Shown here: one piece after another, positions 49,374-61,622 of the stretch
Layout of the letters: each line of letters opens with the position of its first letter
How positions within the stretch are numbered: the first letter of the stretch is position 1
Source: Sphingomonas sp. HDW15A
GTDB taxonomy: Bacteria; Pseudomonadota; Alphaproteobacteria; Sphingomonadales; Sphingomonadaceae
Reading direction: 5' to 3'
Assembly (NCBI RefSeq): GCF_011301715.1
Contig: NZ_CP049870.1
Coordinates: 1,240,001 to 1,304,000, forward strand
Length of the DNA: 64,000 nt
The notes under the pieces: generated by a model
What the model was told of the DNA's origin: nothing
Seen by the model: only the letters and a program-made list of their open reading frames with translations
The model's database searches: none
Program-made: the position numbers and the translations under genes

Positions 49374-50896
49374 GTCAGGTCTGCCGCCGGCAAGACGATG
49401 GTGAAGCGCGCCCCGCTCGGCGCATCCGTACGATCCTCGACATCGATGGTCCCGTCGTGACCTTCGACGATGGCGCGCGCGATGGCCAGACCGAGTCCGC
49501 TGTGCCGGCCGAAAAGCTCGCTGTCCGGCCGTACCGAGTGGAAGCGGTTGAAGATGGCTTCCTTTAACTCGTCGGGAACTCCGGGACCCTCGTCGTCGAC
49601 TCGAATCAGGATGTTGTCGCCAACATGGATTGCGGCAATTTCGACCAACCCGCCGGACGGCGAGAAGCTGATGGCATTGTCGACGATATTGTCGATCGCC
49701 CGGGCCAGCCGTGCCGGTTCGCCCATCACCACCGCTGTGGCCTTGCGCGGACGTGCGAAGGCGATCCGAACGTTGCCCGTTTCCCGGCGTTGCTCCCAGA
49801 CCCCGACCAGTTGTTCAATCAACTGGCCGAGGTCGACTTCCTCGAAACTGGCGCGGGCAAGTTCGGCATCTGTCCTCGCCGCCTCCCCAACGTCGCCGAT
49901 CAACCGGTCGAGCCGGTTGACGTCCTGGCGAATGACGTCGGTCAGCTGCCGCTTCAGTTCCGGATCGTCGACACGCTCCAGGCTGTCGACTGCGCTTCGA
50001 AGCGATGCCAGCGGATTCTTCAGTTCGTGGGTCACGTCGGCCGCGAACGCCTCGATATTGTCGATTCGCATGCGTAGCGATTGGCTCATGTCGCTGACCG
50101 CCCGAGCCAGTGTGCCGATCTCGTCGCGGCGCGAGGGTAGTCGGGGCACCCGCACCTCTCGCGCCCGGCCGAGACGCACGCGGTGAGCGGCCAGCGCGAT
50201 CCTTCGCAGCGGGCGAACGATCGTCCGGGCGAGGAACAGCGACAGCAGGACCGACAGGATCGTCGCGAGAGCGAGGGCGATTCCCAGCGCGCCGCGCTGG
50301 CTGCGAACGGTTCGCGTCAGGTCACGATCGTTCTTGGTGACTAGAAGGCGGGAGCCGTCGGCAAGCAGCGACGTACTCACGAACACAGGGGTGAGGTCCG
50401 GCGCGTTGCGAATGGTTACAACCGGTTTCGGCCCGGCCGAAGCAAGGATCGGCCAGGCGCCGGCACTGTCTTGAGCGGGTTCCGCGAAATCCGGCGGCGT
50501 TTTCGCGCCAACCAGGAAATTGAAACCGCGATCGAGCGCCCGGGCAACATCCTTGCGCCATTTTTCCGTCGCCGGGTCGCGCAAGCGATACGCCGGTTCG
50601 CCAATATCGAAACTGTCGGCGGTTTTCTTCCCCGCGGCATCGTAAAGCCGCAGCCGAGCACCATTCGCCGTGCCGATTTCACTCAAAAGCGCCTCGCGCT
50701 CGCCGCTCGCCGTCCGGTTGATGGCTTCGGCGGAAATCGCGGTTTCGCTATCCAGCCGATCAAGCCGTTCTTCCGTAATGCGGTTGCGGTAAGAATCGAG
50801 GTAGAGAATCGACAGTGCGAAAATCACGAGTGTCAGCACGTTCACCGCCAGTATGCGGTGCGTGAGCGTCCACCGCCCCGACCAGGTCAGGGCCAA
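49370..50896 (-). CDS. chvG: Sensor histidine kinase ChvG
   Basis: About 508 residues: transmembrane helix 1 (ILAVNVLTLVIFALSILYL), periplasmic sensor region of about 200 residues, helix 2 (GALGIALALATILSVLLSLFLA), HAMP, the H-box FAADVTHELKNPLASLRSA and ATPase motifs (NIVDNAISFSPSGG, DEGPGVP, GRHSGLGLAIARAI). ChvG (ExoS) senses envelope or acid stress and phosphorylates ChvI. TTG 50896 is the best start because the protein begins just before the first helix and just after the chvI stop. Confidence 0.9.
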   Translation of the reverse strand: MALTWSGRWTLTHRILAVNVLTLVIFALSILYLDSYRNRITEERLDRLDSETAISAEAINRTASGEREALLSEIGTANGARLRLYDAAGKKTADSFDIGEPAYRLRDPATEKWRKDVARALDRGFNFLVGAKTPPDFAEPAQDSAGAWPILASAGPKPVVTIRNAPDLTPVFVSTSLLADGSRLLVTKNDRDLTRTVRSQRGALGIALALATILSVLLSLFLARTIVRPLRRIALAAHRVRLGRAREVRVPRLPSRRDEIGTLARAVSDMSQSLRMRIDNIEAFAADVTHELKNPLASLRSAVDSLERVDDPELKRQLTDVIRQDVNRLDRLIGDVGEAARTDAELARASFEEVDLGQLIEQLVGVWEQRRETGNVRIAFARPRKATAVVMGEPARLARAIDNIVDNAISFSPSGGLVEIAAIHVGDNILIRVDDEGPGVPDELKEAIFNRFHSVRPDSELFGRHSGLGLAIARAIVEGHDGTIDVEDRTDAPSGARFTIVLPAADLT

Positions 50897-50906
50897 GTCG
50901 CTCTCG

Positions 50907-51629
50907 TCATTCCTCGCTGAATTTGTAACCGACGCCATAAAGGGTCTCGATGCCGTCGAACTTGTCGTCGACGGCGCGGAACTTGCGGCGAATCCGCTTG
51001 ATGTGGCTGTCAATCGTGCGATCATCGACGTAGACGTCGTCCTGATAGGCGACGTCAAGAAGCTGGTTACGCGACTTTACTACTCCAGGCCTTTGCGCGA
51101 GCGCCTCGAGGATGAGGAATTCCGTCACGGTCAGGGTGACGTCCTTGCCGTCCCACAGGATCTTGTGGCGTGCAGGGTCCATCACGAGACGCCCACGCTC
51201 CAGCAATTCCTCGGCAGCGCCTTCGCTTTCCTTCGCCACCTGCCCGCGTTCGAGATCGCGGCGACGCAGGATCGCGCGGATACGGGCAACGAGAAGGCGC
51301 TGCGAAAACGGCTTGGCGATATAATCGTCGGCGCCCATCGCGAGGCCGAGTGCCTCATCCAGTTCATCATCCTTCGACGTTAGGAAAATGACCGGCATTG
51401 CACCAACGGTGCCGCCCATCTCGCGGACCCGGCGGAGGAGTTCCATGCCGTCCATCTGTGGCATCTTGATATCGAAGACGGCCAAATCGGGTGGATTTTC
51501 GGCGAATGCCTTCAATGCGGTTGCACCATCGGAATAGACGCGCGTCACGAAACCTTCCGCCTGGAGCGCGATGGAAACCGAAGTAAGGATGTTGCGGTCG
51601 TCGTCGACGAGCGCGATGGCGTGACTCAT
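50907..51629 (-). CDS. chvI: Response regulator ChvI
   Basis: 240 residues: receiver ([22 protein letters not shown] with the Asp, LTSKDDE, AKPF) and OmpR-type winged helix ([47 protein letters not shown]). First gene of chvI-chvG-hprK-rapZ-EIIA-ptsH and divergent from pckA, the arrangement seen in Rhizobiales and Sphingomonadales. Confidence 0.93.
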   Translation of the reverse strand: MSHAIALVDDDRNILTSVSIALQAEGFVTRVYSDGATALKAFAENPPDLAVFDIKMPQMDGMELLRRVREMGGTVGAMPVIFLTSKDDELDEALGLAMGADDYIAKPFSQRLLVARIRAILRRRDLERGQVAKESEGAAEELLERGRLVMDPARHKILWDGKDVTLTVTEFLILEALAQRPGVVKSRNQLLDVAYQDDVYVDDRTIDSHIKRIRRKFRAVDDKFDGIETLYGVGYKFSEE

Positions 51630-51811
51630 GCCCTACCCTTCACGAGCGAGACCAGCCGATACCGAGCCGCTGCGAGGGTGACAAGCGACGAGGCGTTTTG
51701 ACCGAACCAGCAATCGTCGGTATAGCGAGCAAAGGGAGTGGCGGCGGTCCGATTGGGGCGCCGCCCTCATGCTATTTACACGCCTATGGCCAAATGAAGG
51801 GGAGTCACGAC

Positions 51812-53425
<1,614 letters not shown>

Positions 53426-53475
53426 CTCGCCCGGTCATCTCTGGATCGGGCTCTTCGACAAGAAGGTCCGATCCA

Positions 53476-53934
53476 ATGACCGATGCCGTTAAATCCTGGC
53501 CAGTACGCCATTTCGACAGTGAGGAAGCCGTCGCCCGCGTGGGCGAAGGCCTGTTGTCGCGCACCCTGCCCCGCTCCGAATGGACTCACGAGGCTCACCT
53601 CGCGGCAACCACCTATCTGCTCTTGAAGCGCCCGGAGATCGACCTCGATACCGAACTCCCTGGGCTGATCCGCCGCTACAATGAAAGCGTCGGCGGCGTG
53701 AATAGCGACACCGAGGGCTATCACGACACAATCACGCGTGCTTACCTCTACGGAATTCGCCTTTTTCTCAATGAAGCCGACCCAAGCGCGCCGATTCACG
53801 AACTGGTCAACGAACTGCTTCACTCTCCGATGGGAAAGCGCGACTGGCCCCTGCGGTTCTGGTCGCGCGAGCGCCTGTTCAGCGTCGACGCGAGGCGCAG
53901 TTTCGTCCACCCGGATCTGGCGGCACTTCCCTAA
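53476..53934 (+). CDS. Conserved protein of unknown function
   Basis: 152 residues, soluble and helical with SEWTHEAHLAATTYLLL, GYHDTITRAYLYGIRLF and a KRDWPLRFWSRERLF segment. The His-containing WTHEAH and GYHDT patterns are typical of a small conserved proteobacterial family without known function. ATG 53476 is about 50 bases after pckA; its stop lies 45 bases before the methyltransferase gene. Confidence 0.7.
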   Translation: MTDAVKSWPVRHFDSEEAVARVGEGLLSRTLPRSEWTHEAHLAATTYLLLKRPEIDLDTELPGLIRRYNESVGGVNSDTEGYHDTITRAYLYGIRLFLNEADPSAPIHELVNELLHSPMGKRDWPLRFWSRERLFSVDARRSFVHPDLAALP

Positions 53935-53978
53935 GCAAAGGCTTGCCCTGCGCGGCCCTCACGACGCAAGGATCAGCG

Positions 53979-54785
53979 ATGCCACGCGAGGTCACCAGTT
54001 TTTCGAACGAAACCGTCAAACGGATACGCGCGCTTCGGGACAAGAAGGCGCGCAAGTCCCAGGGACTGTTCCTAGCCGAGGGCTTGCGGATCATTGCCGA
54101 AGCCCGAGACTGCGGCTTCCTGCCCGAGATCGTGGTCTTCGCCAGGGGCCAACCGCTTCACCCGCTCGCAGCCTCGATCGTCGCGGATGCTGAAGCGAAG
54201 GGCGCTGACGTCATCGAAACGACACCCGCGATCCTTTCAAAAATGAGCGGCAAGGACAATCCGCAAGCGATCCTGGGGGCCTTTCGGCAACCCGACACTT
54301 CATTGGCCTCTATCAACCGTGACGCGTCGCCGCTGTGGATCGTGGCGCAATCACTTCGCGACCCGGGCAATATCGGCACCATCCTTCGCACTAGCGATGC
54401 GGTGGCGGCCGGAGGTCTGATCCTCATCGACGATCACGCCGACCCTTATTCGGTCGAGGCGGTGCGGGCCTCGATGGGTGCTATCTTCACCCAAGCAGTC
54501 GCCACTACGCGGTGGGAGGAATTCATCGCCTGGCTCCGTTCAGGAAAGGGCCAGCTCGTCGGGACCAGTCTGAAGACCGATACCGATTATCTGGATGCGG
54601 AGTACGAACAACCCTGCTTCCTGCTGATTGGCAACGAAAGTCAGGGCCTGCCGCCCGCATACGAGGATGAATGCGACCTGCTTGTGAAGATGCCAATGCT
54701 TGGCAAGGCCGACAGCCTCAACGCGGCGATCGCGGCGGCCGTTATGTCTTTTCACATCCGCAGCGCATGGCGGAACGCCCCATGA
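53979..54785 (+). CDS. TrmH/SpoU-family RNA methyltransferase
   Basis: 268 residues: an N-terminal L30e-like substrate domain (SNETVKRIRALRDKKARKSQGLFLAEG) and a SPOUT catalytic domain with SLRDPGNIGTILRTSDA, FLLIGNESQGLP and MPMLGKADSLNAAIAAAV, the three SpoU motifs. It should 2'-O-methylate an rRNA or tRNA ribose; which one is unclear. ATG 53979 has AAGGA upstream. Confidence 0.9.
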   Translation: MPREVTSFSNETVKRIRALRDKKARKSQGLFLAEGLRIIAEARDCGFLPEIVVFARGQPLHPLAASIVADAEAKGADVIETTPAILSKMSGKDNPQAILGAFRQPDTSLASINRDASPLWIVAQSLRDPGNIGTILRTSDAVAAGGLILIDDHADPYSVEAVRASMGAIFTQAVATTRWEEFIAWLRSGKGQLVGTSLKTDTDYLDAEYEQPCFLLIGNESQGLPPAYEDECDLLVKMPMLGKADSLNAAIAAAVMSFHIRSAWRNAP

Positions 54786-54805
54786 AAAGGAAAGGGAAGT
54801 CGGGA

Positions 54806-55651
54806 ATGAAACGGATCTCGTTGCTTTTGCCGCTGGCGCTCGCCGCCGCCTGCGCCCCGATTGACGATCCTTATTACGGAGGCGGCTATCCGCCTGAGCC
54901 TTATCCGCCTTCGTCGCCCTACCCGCCGGAACCTTACCCGCCCTATCCGCAGCCGGGCTATCCGACGCCGCCGCCCCCGTCCTATCCGACGGCGGAGCGC
55001 TATCGGGCCATCGGGACCGAGCCCTTCTGGGATCTCCGCATCGGCCGCGAGCTCGTGTTCACCGACCGCGGCACAAATTTCACGGTTACACAGCCCGCGC
55101 CGCAACCGATCATCGGTTTCGCCGGTGAAATCTACCGGACACCGCGGATCGAGGTGAACATCACCCACACCAATTGCTCCGACGGAATGAGCGACCGAAC
55201 CTATCCCGACACCGTCCGCGTCCGGGTCGACGGCCGCGACTATCGCGGCTGCGGAGCGGCGTCTTCATTCTTCTCGTCGTTCGACGAGCGTGGCGAGCCC
55301 GTGCCGCCGATGACCGATCCCGGCGATGCCGTTCCACTCGACCGGACGCGCTGGCGAGTGGTTTCCGTCAATGGGCGCCCGACTCCGCGCACAGACGATT
55401 TTTCGATGCAGTTCGAAGATGGTCGGCTGAGCGCGAAGTTCGGCTGCAACGGGATGGGTGCTAGCTACACGCAGTCCGGCGCAACGCTGGATGCCGGTCC
55501 GGTGATGGGCACGAAGATGGCCTGTCCCGACATGAGCTGGGAGACTCAAGGCGGAGCAATCCTCGGCCAAGTGATGACCGTGCGGATGATTGACCGCAAT
55601 CGAGTCACGCTGGACAGCAGCGCGGGAACGATCGAACTGGTGCGCAGCTAG
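54806..55651 (+). CDS. META/HslJ-domain lipoprotein with COG3650-like domain
   Basis: About 281 residues: a lipoprotein signal (MKRISLLLPLALAAAC), a Pro/Tyr-rich linker (YPPEPYPPSSPYPPEPYPPY), a COG3650-type domain (RAIGTEPFWDLRIGRELVF) and a META domain (TRWRVVSVNGRP, FGCNGMGASYTQSGATL, MACPDMSWETQ). META lipoproteins are linked to stress and novobiocin resistance in E. coli (HslJ). An alternative start is ATG 54782, which overlaps the methyltransferase stop. The gene overlaps rmuC end to end by four bases. Confidence 0.83.
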   Translation: MKRISLLLPLALAAACAPIDDPYYGGGYPPEPYPPSSPYPPEPYPPYPQPGYPTPPPPSYPTAERYRAIGTEPFWDLRIGRELVFTDRGTNFTVTQPAPQPIIGFAGEIYRTPRIEVNITHTNCSDGMSDRTYPDTVRVRVDGRDYRGCGAASSFFSSFDERGEPVPPMTDPGDAVPLDRTRWRVVSVNGRPTPRTDDFSMQFEDGRLSAKFGCNGMGASYTQSGATLDAGPVMGTKMACPDMSWETQGGAILGQVMTVRMIDRNRVTLDSSAGTIELVRS

Positions 55652-57012
55652 GCCGCCGCGTCGTCCTCATTCGCACTTGGCTTCGGCCCGGCGAGCTTGG
55701 TCATCGTACGGGGCACCGCCTGCACTGGAGAAAGGTCGGGCAGTTCCTTGGCGCTTCCGGCGCCATATTCCTCGAACCTCTTGGCCTGCGTCAGCACCTG
55801 GCTCTCAAGGCTACCGACCATCTTGTTGTACGCATTGTTCGCGCGTTCGAGGTTGAGCCCGACAGACGCGACATGATCAGCCATCGTCGCCAGCCGGCTG
55901 TGAAGCTCGCGTCCCAACGCAGCGATCTTGCCGGCTTCCTTGGCCAGCGTTTCCTGCCGCCACACGCTGGCCACCGTCCGCGCGATGGCGACGAGGTTGG
56001 TCGGGGTCGCGAGAAGCACCTTTTTCTCGAAGGCCCATTCCCAAAGTCCATGATCCTGCTCCAGCGCGGCAGTGAGGAAATGCTCACCGGGGATGAACAT
56101 CACGACATAGTCGGCCGAATCTTCGAACTGCGCCCAGTAGGACTTCGACCCAAGCTGCTGAGCATGATTGCGCATCGATGCGACGTGCGCGCGCAAGTGG
56201 CCGGCACGGCGCTCATCGTCCGCTTCTTCCGACGCGTCGAGGAAAGCGTTCAGGGAGCATTTGGCGTCGATTACAAGCTTGCGGCCGCCCGGCAGGTTGA
56301 CGATCACGTCCGGGCGAAGCCGTCCATCATTGGTGTCCACGCTGACTTCCGTCTGGAAATCGGCATGCTCGACGAGCCCGGCCTGCTCCAGCACATTGCG
56401 AAGGCTCTGCTCGCCCCAGCGGCCGCGCGCCTTGGGGGATGAGCGCAGCGCGTTGACGAGATTGCGGGTCTCATCGCGCACCCGTCCCTGCCCTTCGCGG
56501 ACCTGCTCCACCACCGCCTTCAGGCCCGCATAATGGTCGACCCGCTCTTTCTCGACTCGCTGAAGGCCCTCTTCGTAGCGCTTGAGAGTCGTCTCGACCG
56601 GCTGAAGCAATGCCTTCAACTTGGCCTCGCTCTGCTCGTCAGCCTTGGTGAATCGCTCGCCGGCCTTTTCCAGGAAATCCTTTTGTGCCTTCTGGAGCAG
56701 CTGATCGCCAACCTCGCGCATCTGGCGGATCAGGGCGTCCTTGGATTCCTGCAGGTCCTTCATCCGCGCGTCGAAGTTCCGGGCGTCAGCCTGAAGCGCC
56801 GCCAATTCACGCGCAGTGAGCTCGTTCGCGGACCGGATCCGCTCAACCTCCTCGCGCGCGGCATCGCGCTCCTCGCGAATGCCGTCGAGCTGCAGACGAA
56901 GGGCCTCAGCGGTCGCCTTGCCCTGCTCGCCGCCACGGCTTCCAAGCAGCCAGCCGATGACTCCGCCTGCGAGGAGCGCGAGAATTACAAAGCCGATCGT
57001 CAACTCGTCCAA
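55648..57012 (-). CDS. rmuC: DNA recombination protein RmuC
   Basis: 454 residues: an N-terminal membrane anchor (IGFVILALLAGGVIGWLLGS), a long coiled coil (about 30-185), and the RmuC nuclease-like domain (RGRWGEQSLRNVLEQAGL, RPDVIVNLPGGRKLVIDAKCSL, VMFIPGEHFLTAAL, VLLATPTNLVAIARTVA). RmuC limits inverted-repeat recombination. ATG 57012. Confidence 0.9.
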   Translation of the reverse strand: MDELTIGFVILALLAGGVIGWLLGSRGGEQGKATAEALRLQLDGIREERDAAREEVERIRSANELTARELAALQADARNFDARMKDLQESKDALIRQMREVGDQLLQKAQKDFLEKAGERFTKADEQSEAKLKALLQPVETTLKRYEEGLQRVEKERVDHYAGLKAVVEQVREGQGRVRDETRNLVNALRSSPKARGRWGEQSLRNVLEQAGLVEHADFQTEVSVDTNDGRLRPDVIVNLPGGRKLVIDAKCSLNAFLDASEEADDERRAGHLRAHVASMRNHAQQLGSKSYWAQFEDSADYVVMFIPGEHFLTAALEQDHGLWEWAFEKKVLLATPTNLVAIARTVASVWRQETLAKEAGKIAALGRELHSRLATMADHVASVGLNLERANNAYNKMVGSLESQVLTQAKRFEEYGAGSAKELPDLSPVQAVPRTMTKLAGPKPSANEDDAAA

Positions 57013-57118
57013 GCGAGCCTCCCCAAAGCGGAACGAAATGCGAACCTACGCGCGCTGCCGCCCCGGCTCAAGCGGAACATCGCCGCCTTCCCCGGGTTGG
57101 CCAGAAAAGGAGAGCGTC

Positions 57119-57523
57119 ATGTCCATACGCAAGATGATTTCGCTTCACCCTGACGTGGTGAAGTCCGGCCACGTCAATCAGGCTCTGGGCGATGCCGTTC
57201 ACCACGCCATGTATTGCGCGAAAATGTGCCTGTCCTGCGCTGACGCCTGCGCAGCGGAGGGCATGGACATGAGCCAGTGCATTCGCGTGTGCTCGGACTG
57301 CGCGGACATTTGCGAAACGACGACCCGGCTCGGTCTTCGCAGGACCGGTTCGAACGACCATTTGCTCGTCGAGATGCTCGAACTTTGCGCGCGTGCTTGC
57401 GAGGAATGCGCGGCCGAGTGCGAAACGCACGACCATGAGCATTGCCGGCTCTGCGCGACTATGTGCCGGGAATGCGCCGCCGACTGCCGCCGCGCGGCGG
57501 AGTCGATCACGCCCGCAAGCTAG
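57119..57523 (+). CDS. Four-helix-bundle copper-binding protein (DUF326, Csp-like)
   Basis: 134 residues with 17 Cys, almost all in helical CxxxCxxC-type spacing ([51 protein letters not shown]). This is the Csp copper-storage/DUF326 pattern, where Cys line the inside of a helix bundle and hold Cu(I). There is no Tat or Sec signal, so it would be cytosolic, like Csp3. ATG 57119 has AGGAGA upstream. Confidence 0.85.
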   Translation: MSIRKMISLHPDVVKSGHVNQALGDAVHHAMYCAKMCLSCADACAAEGMDMSQCIRVCSDCADICETTTRLGLRRTGSNDHLLVEMLELCARACEECAAECETHDHEHCRLCATMCRECAADCRRAAESITPAS

Positions 57524-58068
57524 GCTGCGTGGAGCGCGCGCTCTTTCCGGGTCTTCGCGAGCTTCTTCAGCACCATATCGCGCTTAAGCTTCGACAAATG
57601 GTCGATGAACAGCACACCTTCCAGGTGATCCATTTCGTGCTGAAGGCATACGGCGAGTAGACCATCGAGTTCTTCCTCGTGGCGCTCGCCATTCTCGTCG
57701 AGCCAGCGGGCCTTGACGCGATCGGGACGCATGACGTCGGCGTATTGGTCGGGCACCGAAAGGCAGCCCTCCAGATATGGCACCTCATGATCCGATGTCT
57801 CAAAAATCTCCGGATTGATGAAGACTCGCGGCTCCTTGATCACCGGGCTCTTGGGATCGTCGGGATTTTCAGGCTCCTGGAGATCCATCACCAGCAGGCG
57901 TATGGGAACGCCGACCTGGACTGCGGCGAGACCGATGCCCGGCGCGTCGTACATCGTTTCGAACATGTCGGCGATCAGCGCCCGAGTTTCGTCGGTCACC
58001 GCCTCGACCGGTTTCGAGATCTGGCGGAGCATCGGATCGGGCGTTTCGTAAATCTTCAGGATTGCCAT
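57520..58068 (-). CDS. def: Peptide deformylase
   Basis: 182 residues. The three PDF motifs are intact: [17 protein letters not shown] with the Cys ligand and QHEMDHLEG with both His and Glu. It removes the N-formyl group from nascent proteins. Its converging stop overlaps the copper-binding gene. fmt and recR lie near, the usual cluster. Confidence 0.96.
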   Translation of the reverse strand: MAILKIYETPDPMLRQISKPVEAVTDETRALIADMFETMYDAPGIGLAAVQVGVPIRLLVMDLQEPENPDDPKSPVIKEPRVFINPEIFETSDHEVPYLEGCLSVPDQYADVMRPDRVKARWLDENGERHEEELDGLLAVCLQHEMDHLEGVLFIDHLSKLKRDMVLKKLAKTRKERALHAA

Positions 58069-58099
58069 GCGGGCGATTTAGTCTTTCGAAGCAATGGGT

Positions 58100-58696
58100 T
58101 CAAGCGACTGGGCGGCGGGCACGAAGGGCTTGGGCAAGCGTTCCCTCGTCGAGGTAGTCGAGTTCTCCGCCAACCGGAAGACCGTGGGCCAACTGCGTGA
58201 TTCGGATAGGGAAGTTCTCTAGACGCTCCGCCAGGTAATGGGCCGTCGTCTGACCCTCCAGCGTGGCATTCATCGCCAGGACGACCTCATCGATGCCGCC
58301 AGCCGAAAGCCTCCGAATCAGCCTATCGATGGTCAAATCCTCGGGTCGAACGCCCTCGAGCGCGCTCAGCCGCCCGCCGAGCACATGATAGCGGCCGGGA
58401 AATAGGCGCGAGCGGTCGAGCGCCCACAGGTCGGCCACCTCTTCGACCACGCACAGCATCTTGTCCTCGCGGCGCGGGTCGCGGCAGATCGTGCACGGAT
58501 CGGACGTGTCGACGTTGCCGCAGGTCGTGCAGGTTGAAAGCGTCTCCGACACCGCCTGAAGCGCAGCCAGCAGCGGTTCAAGCGCCGCCTCGCGCTTCTT
58601 CATCAAGTGGAGAACCGCCCGGCGCGCCGATCGAGGGCCGAGGCCGGGAAGCCGGGCCAGCGCCTGGGTCAGCACTTCGATCTGGTGGGACGCCAT
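58100..58696 (-). CDS. recR: Recombination protein RecR
   Basis: 198 residues: helix-hairpin-helix ([20 protein letters not shown]), a four-Cys zinc finger ([16 protein letters not shown]), and the TOPRIM domain ([17 protein letters not shown]). Works in the RecFOR gap-repair pathway. ATG 58696; divergent from fmt, 57 bases apart. Confidence 0.95.
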   Translation of the reverse strand: MASHQIEVLTQALARLPGLGPRSARRAVLHLMKKREAALEPLLAALQAVSETLSTCTTCGNVDTSDPCTICRDPRREDKMLCVVEEVADLWALDRSRLFPGRYHVLGGRLSALEGVRPEDLTIDRLIRRLSAGGIDEVVLAMNATLEGQTTAHYLAERLENFPIRITQLAHGLPVGGELDYLDEGTLAQALRARRPVA

Positions 58697-58753
58697 GCAA
58701 GCGACTGATAGGGGGATATGCGGGGCGCGCAAGCTTGGGCTAGACGCCAGGCG

Positions 58754-59659
58754 ATGCGCATCATCTTCATGGGATCGCCCGAATTCGCCGTGCCTTCGCT
58801 CGACGCCCTGGTCATGGCCGGTCACGAGATCGCTGCGGTTTACACCCAGCCGCCTCGCCCGGCCGGACGCGGCAAGGCCCTCCAGCCAACGGCGGTGGAG
58901 AAGCGCGCAAGAGAAGTTGGATTGGACGTCCGCTCACCGCGCTCGCTCAGGAGCGACGAGGAGCAGGCCGCCTTCGCCGCCTTGAAGGCCGACGTCGGGG
59001 TTGTCGCGGCCTATGGCCTGATCCTGCCGCAGGCGATCCTCGATGCGCCACGGCTCGGCTGCCTCAACGTCCATGCTTCGCTCCTTCCGCGCTGGCGCGG
59101 GGCAGCCCCGGTGCAGCGCGCAATCATGGCCGGCGACGAGGAGACAGGAGTCACCATCATGCAGATGGAAGCGGGGTTGGATACCGGTCCGATGCGCCAC
59201 GTCGAGAAGCTCGAAATCGGCGAGAGCAATGCAGCGGAACTCACGGAAAGATTGTCGCTTTTGGGTGCGAAGATGATGGTTGACGTGCTCGCCGACCTGG
59301 ACAGCTATCCCCCTGTTTCGCAACCCGAAGAGGGCGTGACCTACGCCGCGAAAATCACGAAGGACGAGGCACGGCTTGATTGGTCGCGTACGGCGACAAA
59401 ACTCCAGCGTCACGTCCAGGGTTTGGCGCCCTTCCCCGGCGCCTGGTTCGAGGCAAGCGGCGAACGCATCAAGCTGCTCGACGCCGAAAGCGTCGATGGC
59501 GCGGGCAAGCCTGGGGAAGTGGTCGGCGAACCATTGGTGGTCGCTTGCGGCGAGGACGCGCTTCACTGCCGCACGCTCCAGCGCGCAGGCAAAGGCGCCA
59601 TGCCCGTCGACGATTTCCTTCGTGGCTTCCCTATCCCCCAGGGCGCGATTCTAAAGTGA
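58754..59659 (+). CDS. fmt: Methionyl-tRNA formyltransferase
   Basis: 301 residues. [17 protein letters not shown] start, [20 protein letters not shown] with the catalytic Asn/His, and [16 protein letters not shown] with the Asp; a C-terminal OB-fold follows ([13 protein letters not shown]). It makes the initiator fMet-tRNA. GTGA overlap with truA. Confidence 0.96.
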   Translation: MRIIFMGSPEFAVPSLDALVMAGHEIAAVYTQPPRPAGRGKALQPTAVEKRAREVGLDVRSPRSLRSDEEQAAFAALKADVGVVAAYGLILPQAILDAPRLGCLNVHASLLPRWRGAAPVQRAIMAGDEETGVTIMQMEAGLDTGPMRHVEKLEIGESNAAELTERLSLLGAKMMVDVLADLDSYPPVSQPEEGVTYAAKITKDEARLDWSRTATKLQRHVQGLAPFPGAWFEASGERIKLLDAESVDGAGKPGEVVGEPLVVACGEDALHCRTLQRAGKGAMPVDDFLRGFPIPQGAILK

Positions 59660-60396
59660 CGCGCTGGCGGCTCACCATCGAATATGACGGCGGACCATTC
59701 ATGGGCTGGCAGCGCCAGGACCACGGCCCAAGCGTCCAGCAGGCCCTCGAGGAATCCATTGCGAAGATGACCGGCGAAGAGGTCCGGCTGCATTGCGCTG
59801 GCCGCACCGATGCGGGGGTTCATGCGCTGGCGATGACAGCCCATGTCGACCTTGATCGGCACGTTACGGCGTATCGCTTGCGCGAAGGGATCAATGCACT
59901 CGTTCGCCCTTACCCGGTCAGCGTTTTAGAAACAGTCGAAGCCGATACCGGCTTCCACGCTCGATTCTCCTGCGTTGGCCGTCGCTATCTCTACCGGATC
60001 CTTAACCGCCGTGCGCCACCGGCACTGGACAAAGGCAAGGTTTGGCACATCGGCAAGCCGCTCGACCTGGATAAGATGGTCGAAGGCGCCGCGCACCTCG
60101 TCGGGCATCACGATTTCACCACCTTTCGCTCTGTCCACTGCCAGTCCGACAGTCCAGTTAAGACGCTCGATTCGCTCGCCGTAGAGCGCGTTGGCGAGGA
60201 AATTCACATTCGGGCCGCCGCGCGAAGCTTCCTCCATCATCAGGTCCGATCGATGACCGGCTGCCTTGCATTGGTTGGGCTCGGTCGCTGGTCGCCGGAT
60301 GACGTTAAGTACGCCCGGGAAGCAAAGGATCGGGCCGCCCTCGGCCTCAACGCGCCTCCGGAAGGCCTCTATTTCGTCGAAGCCGTTTACCCCTAG
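59656..60396 (+). CDS. truA: tRNA pseudouridine(38-40) synthase TruA
   Basis: 246 residues. [16 protein letters not shown] start and [14 protein letters not shown] with the catalytic Asp; [15 protein letters not shown] and [13 protein letters not shown] complete the family pattern. GTG 59656 overlaps the fmt stop. Confidence 0.95.
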   Translation: MTRWRLTIEYDGGPFMGWQRQDHGPSVQQALEESIAKMTGEEVRLHCAGRTDAGVHALAMTAHVDLDRHVTAYRLREGINALVRPYPVSVLETVEADTGFHARFSCVGRRYLYRILNRRAPPALDKGKVWHIGKPLDLDKMVEGAAHLVGHHDFTTFRSVHCQSDSPVKTLDSLAVERVGEEIHIRAAARSFLHHQVRSMTGCLALVGLGRWSPDDVKYAREAKDRAALGLNAPPEGLYFVEAVYP

Positions 60397-61622
60397 ACGA
60401 GCAGTTCCCGCGCGTCAGGCTGGCTGAGGAATCCAGCCGGGCTCGCGGACTTGCCATAGGCACCGGCACAAAAGATCGCGATAAGATCGCCAACGCGCGT
60501 TCCGGGCATCATCACTTCGTCGCCAAGCAAGTCCAAAGGCGTACAAAGACAGCCGGTTACGGTCACTACTTGTGATGATCGAAGGGCAAACCGGGAGGCG
60601 TTGGCAATGGGGTAATTTCGCCGCAGCGTCTGGCCGAAATTCCCGCTTGCGGCGAGCACGTGATGCAGACCGCCATCGGTGATCGCGAAGGTCCGGCCGC
60701 CGCTTTGCTTCACGTCGACGACTCGGGCCAGATAGACCCCCGCCTCTCCGACCAGCCATCGGCCGAGCTCGATGGCATATCGCGTTTCATTAAGCACATC
60801 GGGAGCGTCGAGCAGTGTGTCGCGAAGTGCCGAACCTACCCTGTCCAGGTCCAGCGGCTCGTCCCCTGAAGCGTAAGGGATGCCGAACCCGCCCCCGAGG
60901 TTCAGGTGCGGGATCGGGAGGCCGCTGCTTCCGGCGATCTCGGCCGCGAGCGCGACGGTGGCTCTCTGCATCTCGATAATCGCGTCGGCACGAAGGACTT
61001 GGCTTCCGGCATAGACGTGAAGCCCCCGCCATTCCGCGCCGGCATCGGCGATTCGCCGCGCGAGCGTCGGGACTCGCTCGGAATCGACCCCGAAGGGGCT
61101 AGCGAGCCCGCCCATCTTCATCCCCGCGCCCTTGAGGGCAAAGGGCGGGTTTACACGGATCGCAAGCTTCGGCTGAACGCCCAGGCGGTCCGCGATCGCG
61201 ATCGCGCGCGCCGCTTCCGCCTCGCTTTCGAGGTTGATCGTCACGCCGCGCTCGATGGCGAGTTCCAGCTCCCAATCGCCCTTGCCCGGCCCTGCAAAGC
61301 TGACCGGACAGGCGAGCCCGCCGGCCTCCTCAAGCGTCAAGAGCTCACCGCCGCTGGCAAGGTCGAAGCCGTCGACGTGGCTCGCAAGCCAGGTCAACAG
61401 TGAAGGGTAAGGATTTGCTTTCACAGCATAATGAAGCGCGACATTGTCGGGCATGGCGGCCCTGAAGCGCGCGACCTTTTCGCCGATCCGCTGCCGGTCG
61501 TAAACGAACAAGGGCGTACCGCCAGCCAGTTCCACCAGCGCTTCGGCAGCCGTACCGGCAATTGCCAGGCTCCCGTCGGCACCTGCCTCGAACCCGCCGG
61601 GTATTGGTCCCATCGCCTTCAT
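60393..61622 (-). CDS. PLP-dependent decarboxylase, exosortase A system-associated
   Basis: 409 residues, fold type III (alanine racemase/ODC fold) as in DapDC and ornithine decarboxylase: [13 protein letters not shown] with the PLP Lys, [12 protein letters not shown] for PLP phosphate, [11 protein letters not shown] and [12 protein letters not shown]. It fits the group that co-occurs with exosortase A polysaccharide clusters, and its coupling (ATGA) to the matching acyl-CoA ligase strongly supports this. The substrate is unknown. Confidence 0.85.
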   Translation of the reverse strand: MKAMGPIPGGFEAGADGSLAIAGTAAEALVELAGGTPLFVYDRQRIGEKVARFRAAMPDNVALHYAVKANPYPSLLTWLASHVDGFDLASGGELLTLEEAGGLACPVSFAGPGKGDWELELAIERGVTINLESEAEAARAIAIADRLGVQPKLAIRVNPPFALKGAGMKMGGLASPFGVDSERVPTLARRIADAGAEWRGLHVYAGSQVLRADAIIEMQRATVALAAEIAGSSGLPIPHLNLGGGFGIPYASGDEPLDLDRVGSALRDTLLDAPDVLNETRYAIELGRWLVGEAGVYLARVVDVKQSGGRTFAITDGGLHHVLAASGNFGQTLRRNYPIANASRFALRSSQVVTVTGCLCTPLDLLGDEVMMPGTRVGDLIAIFCAGAYGKSASPAGFLSQPDARELLV

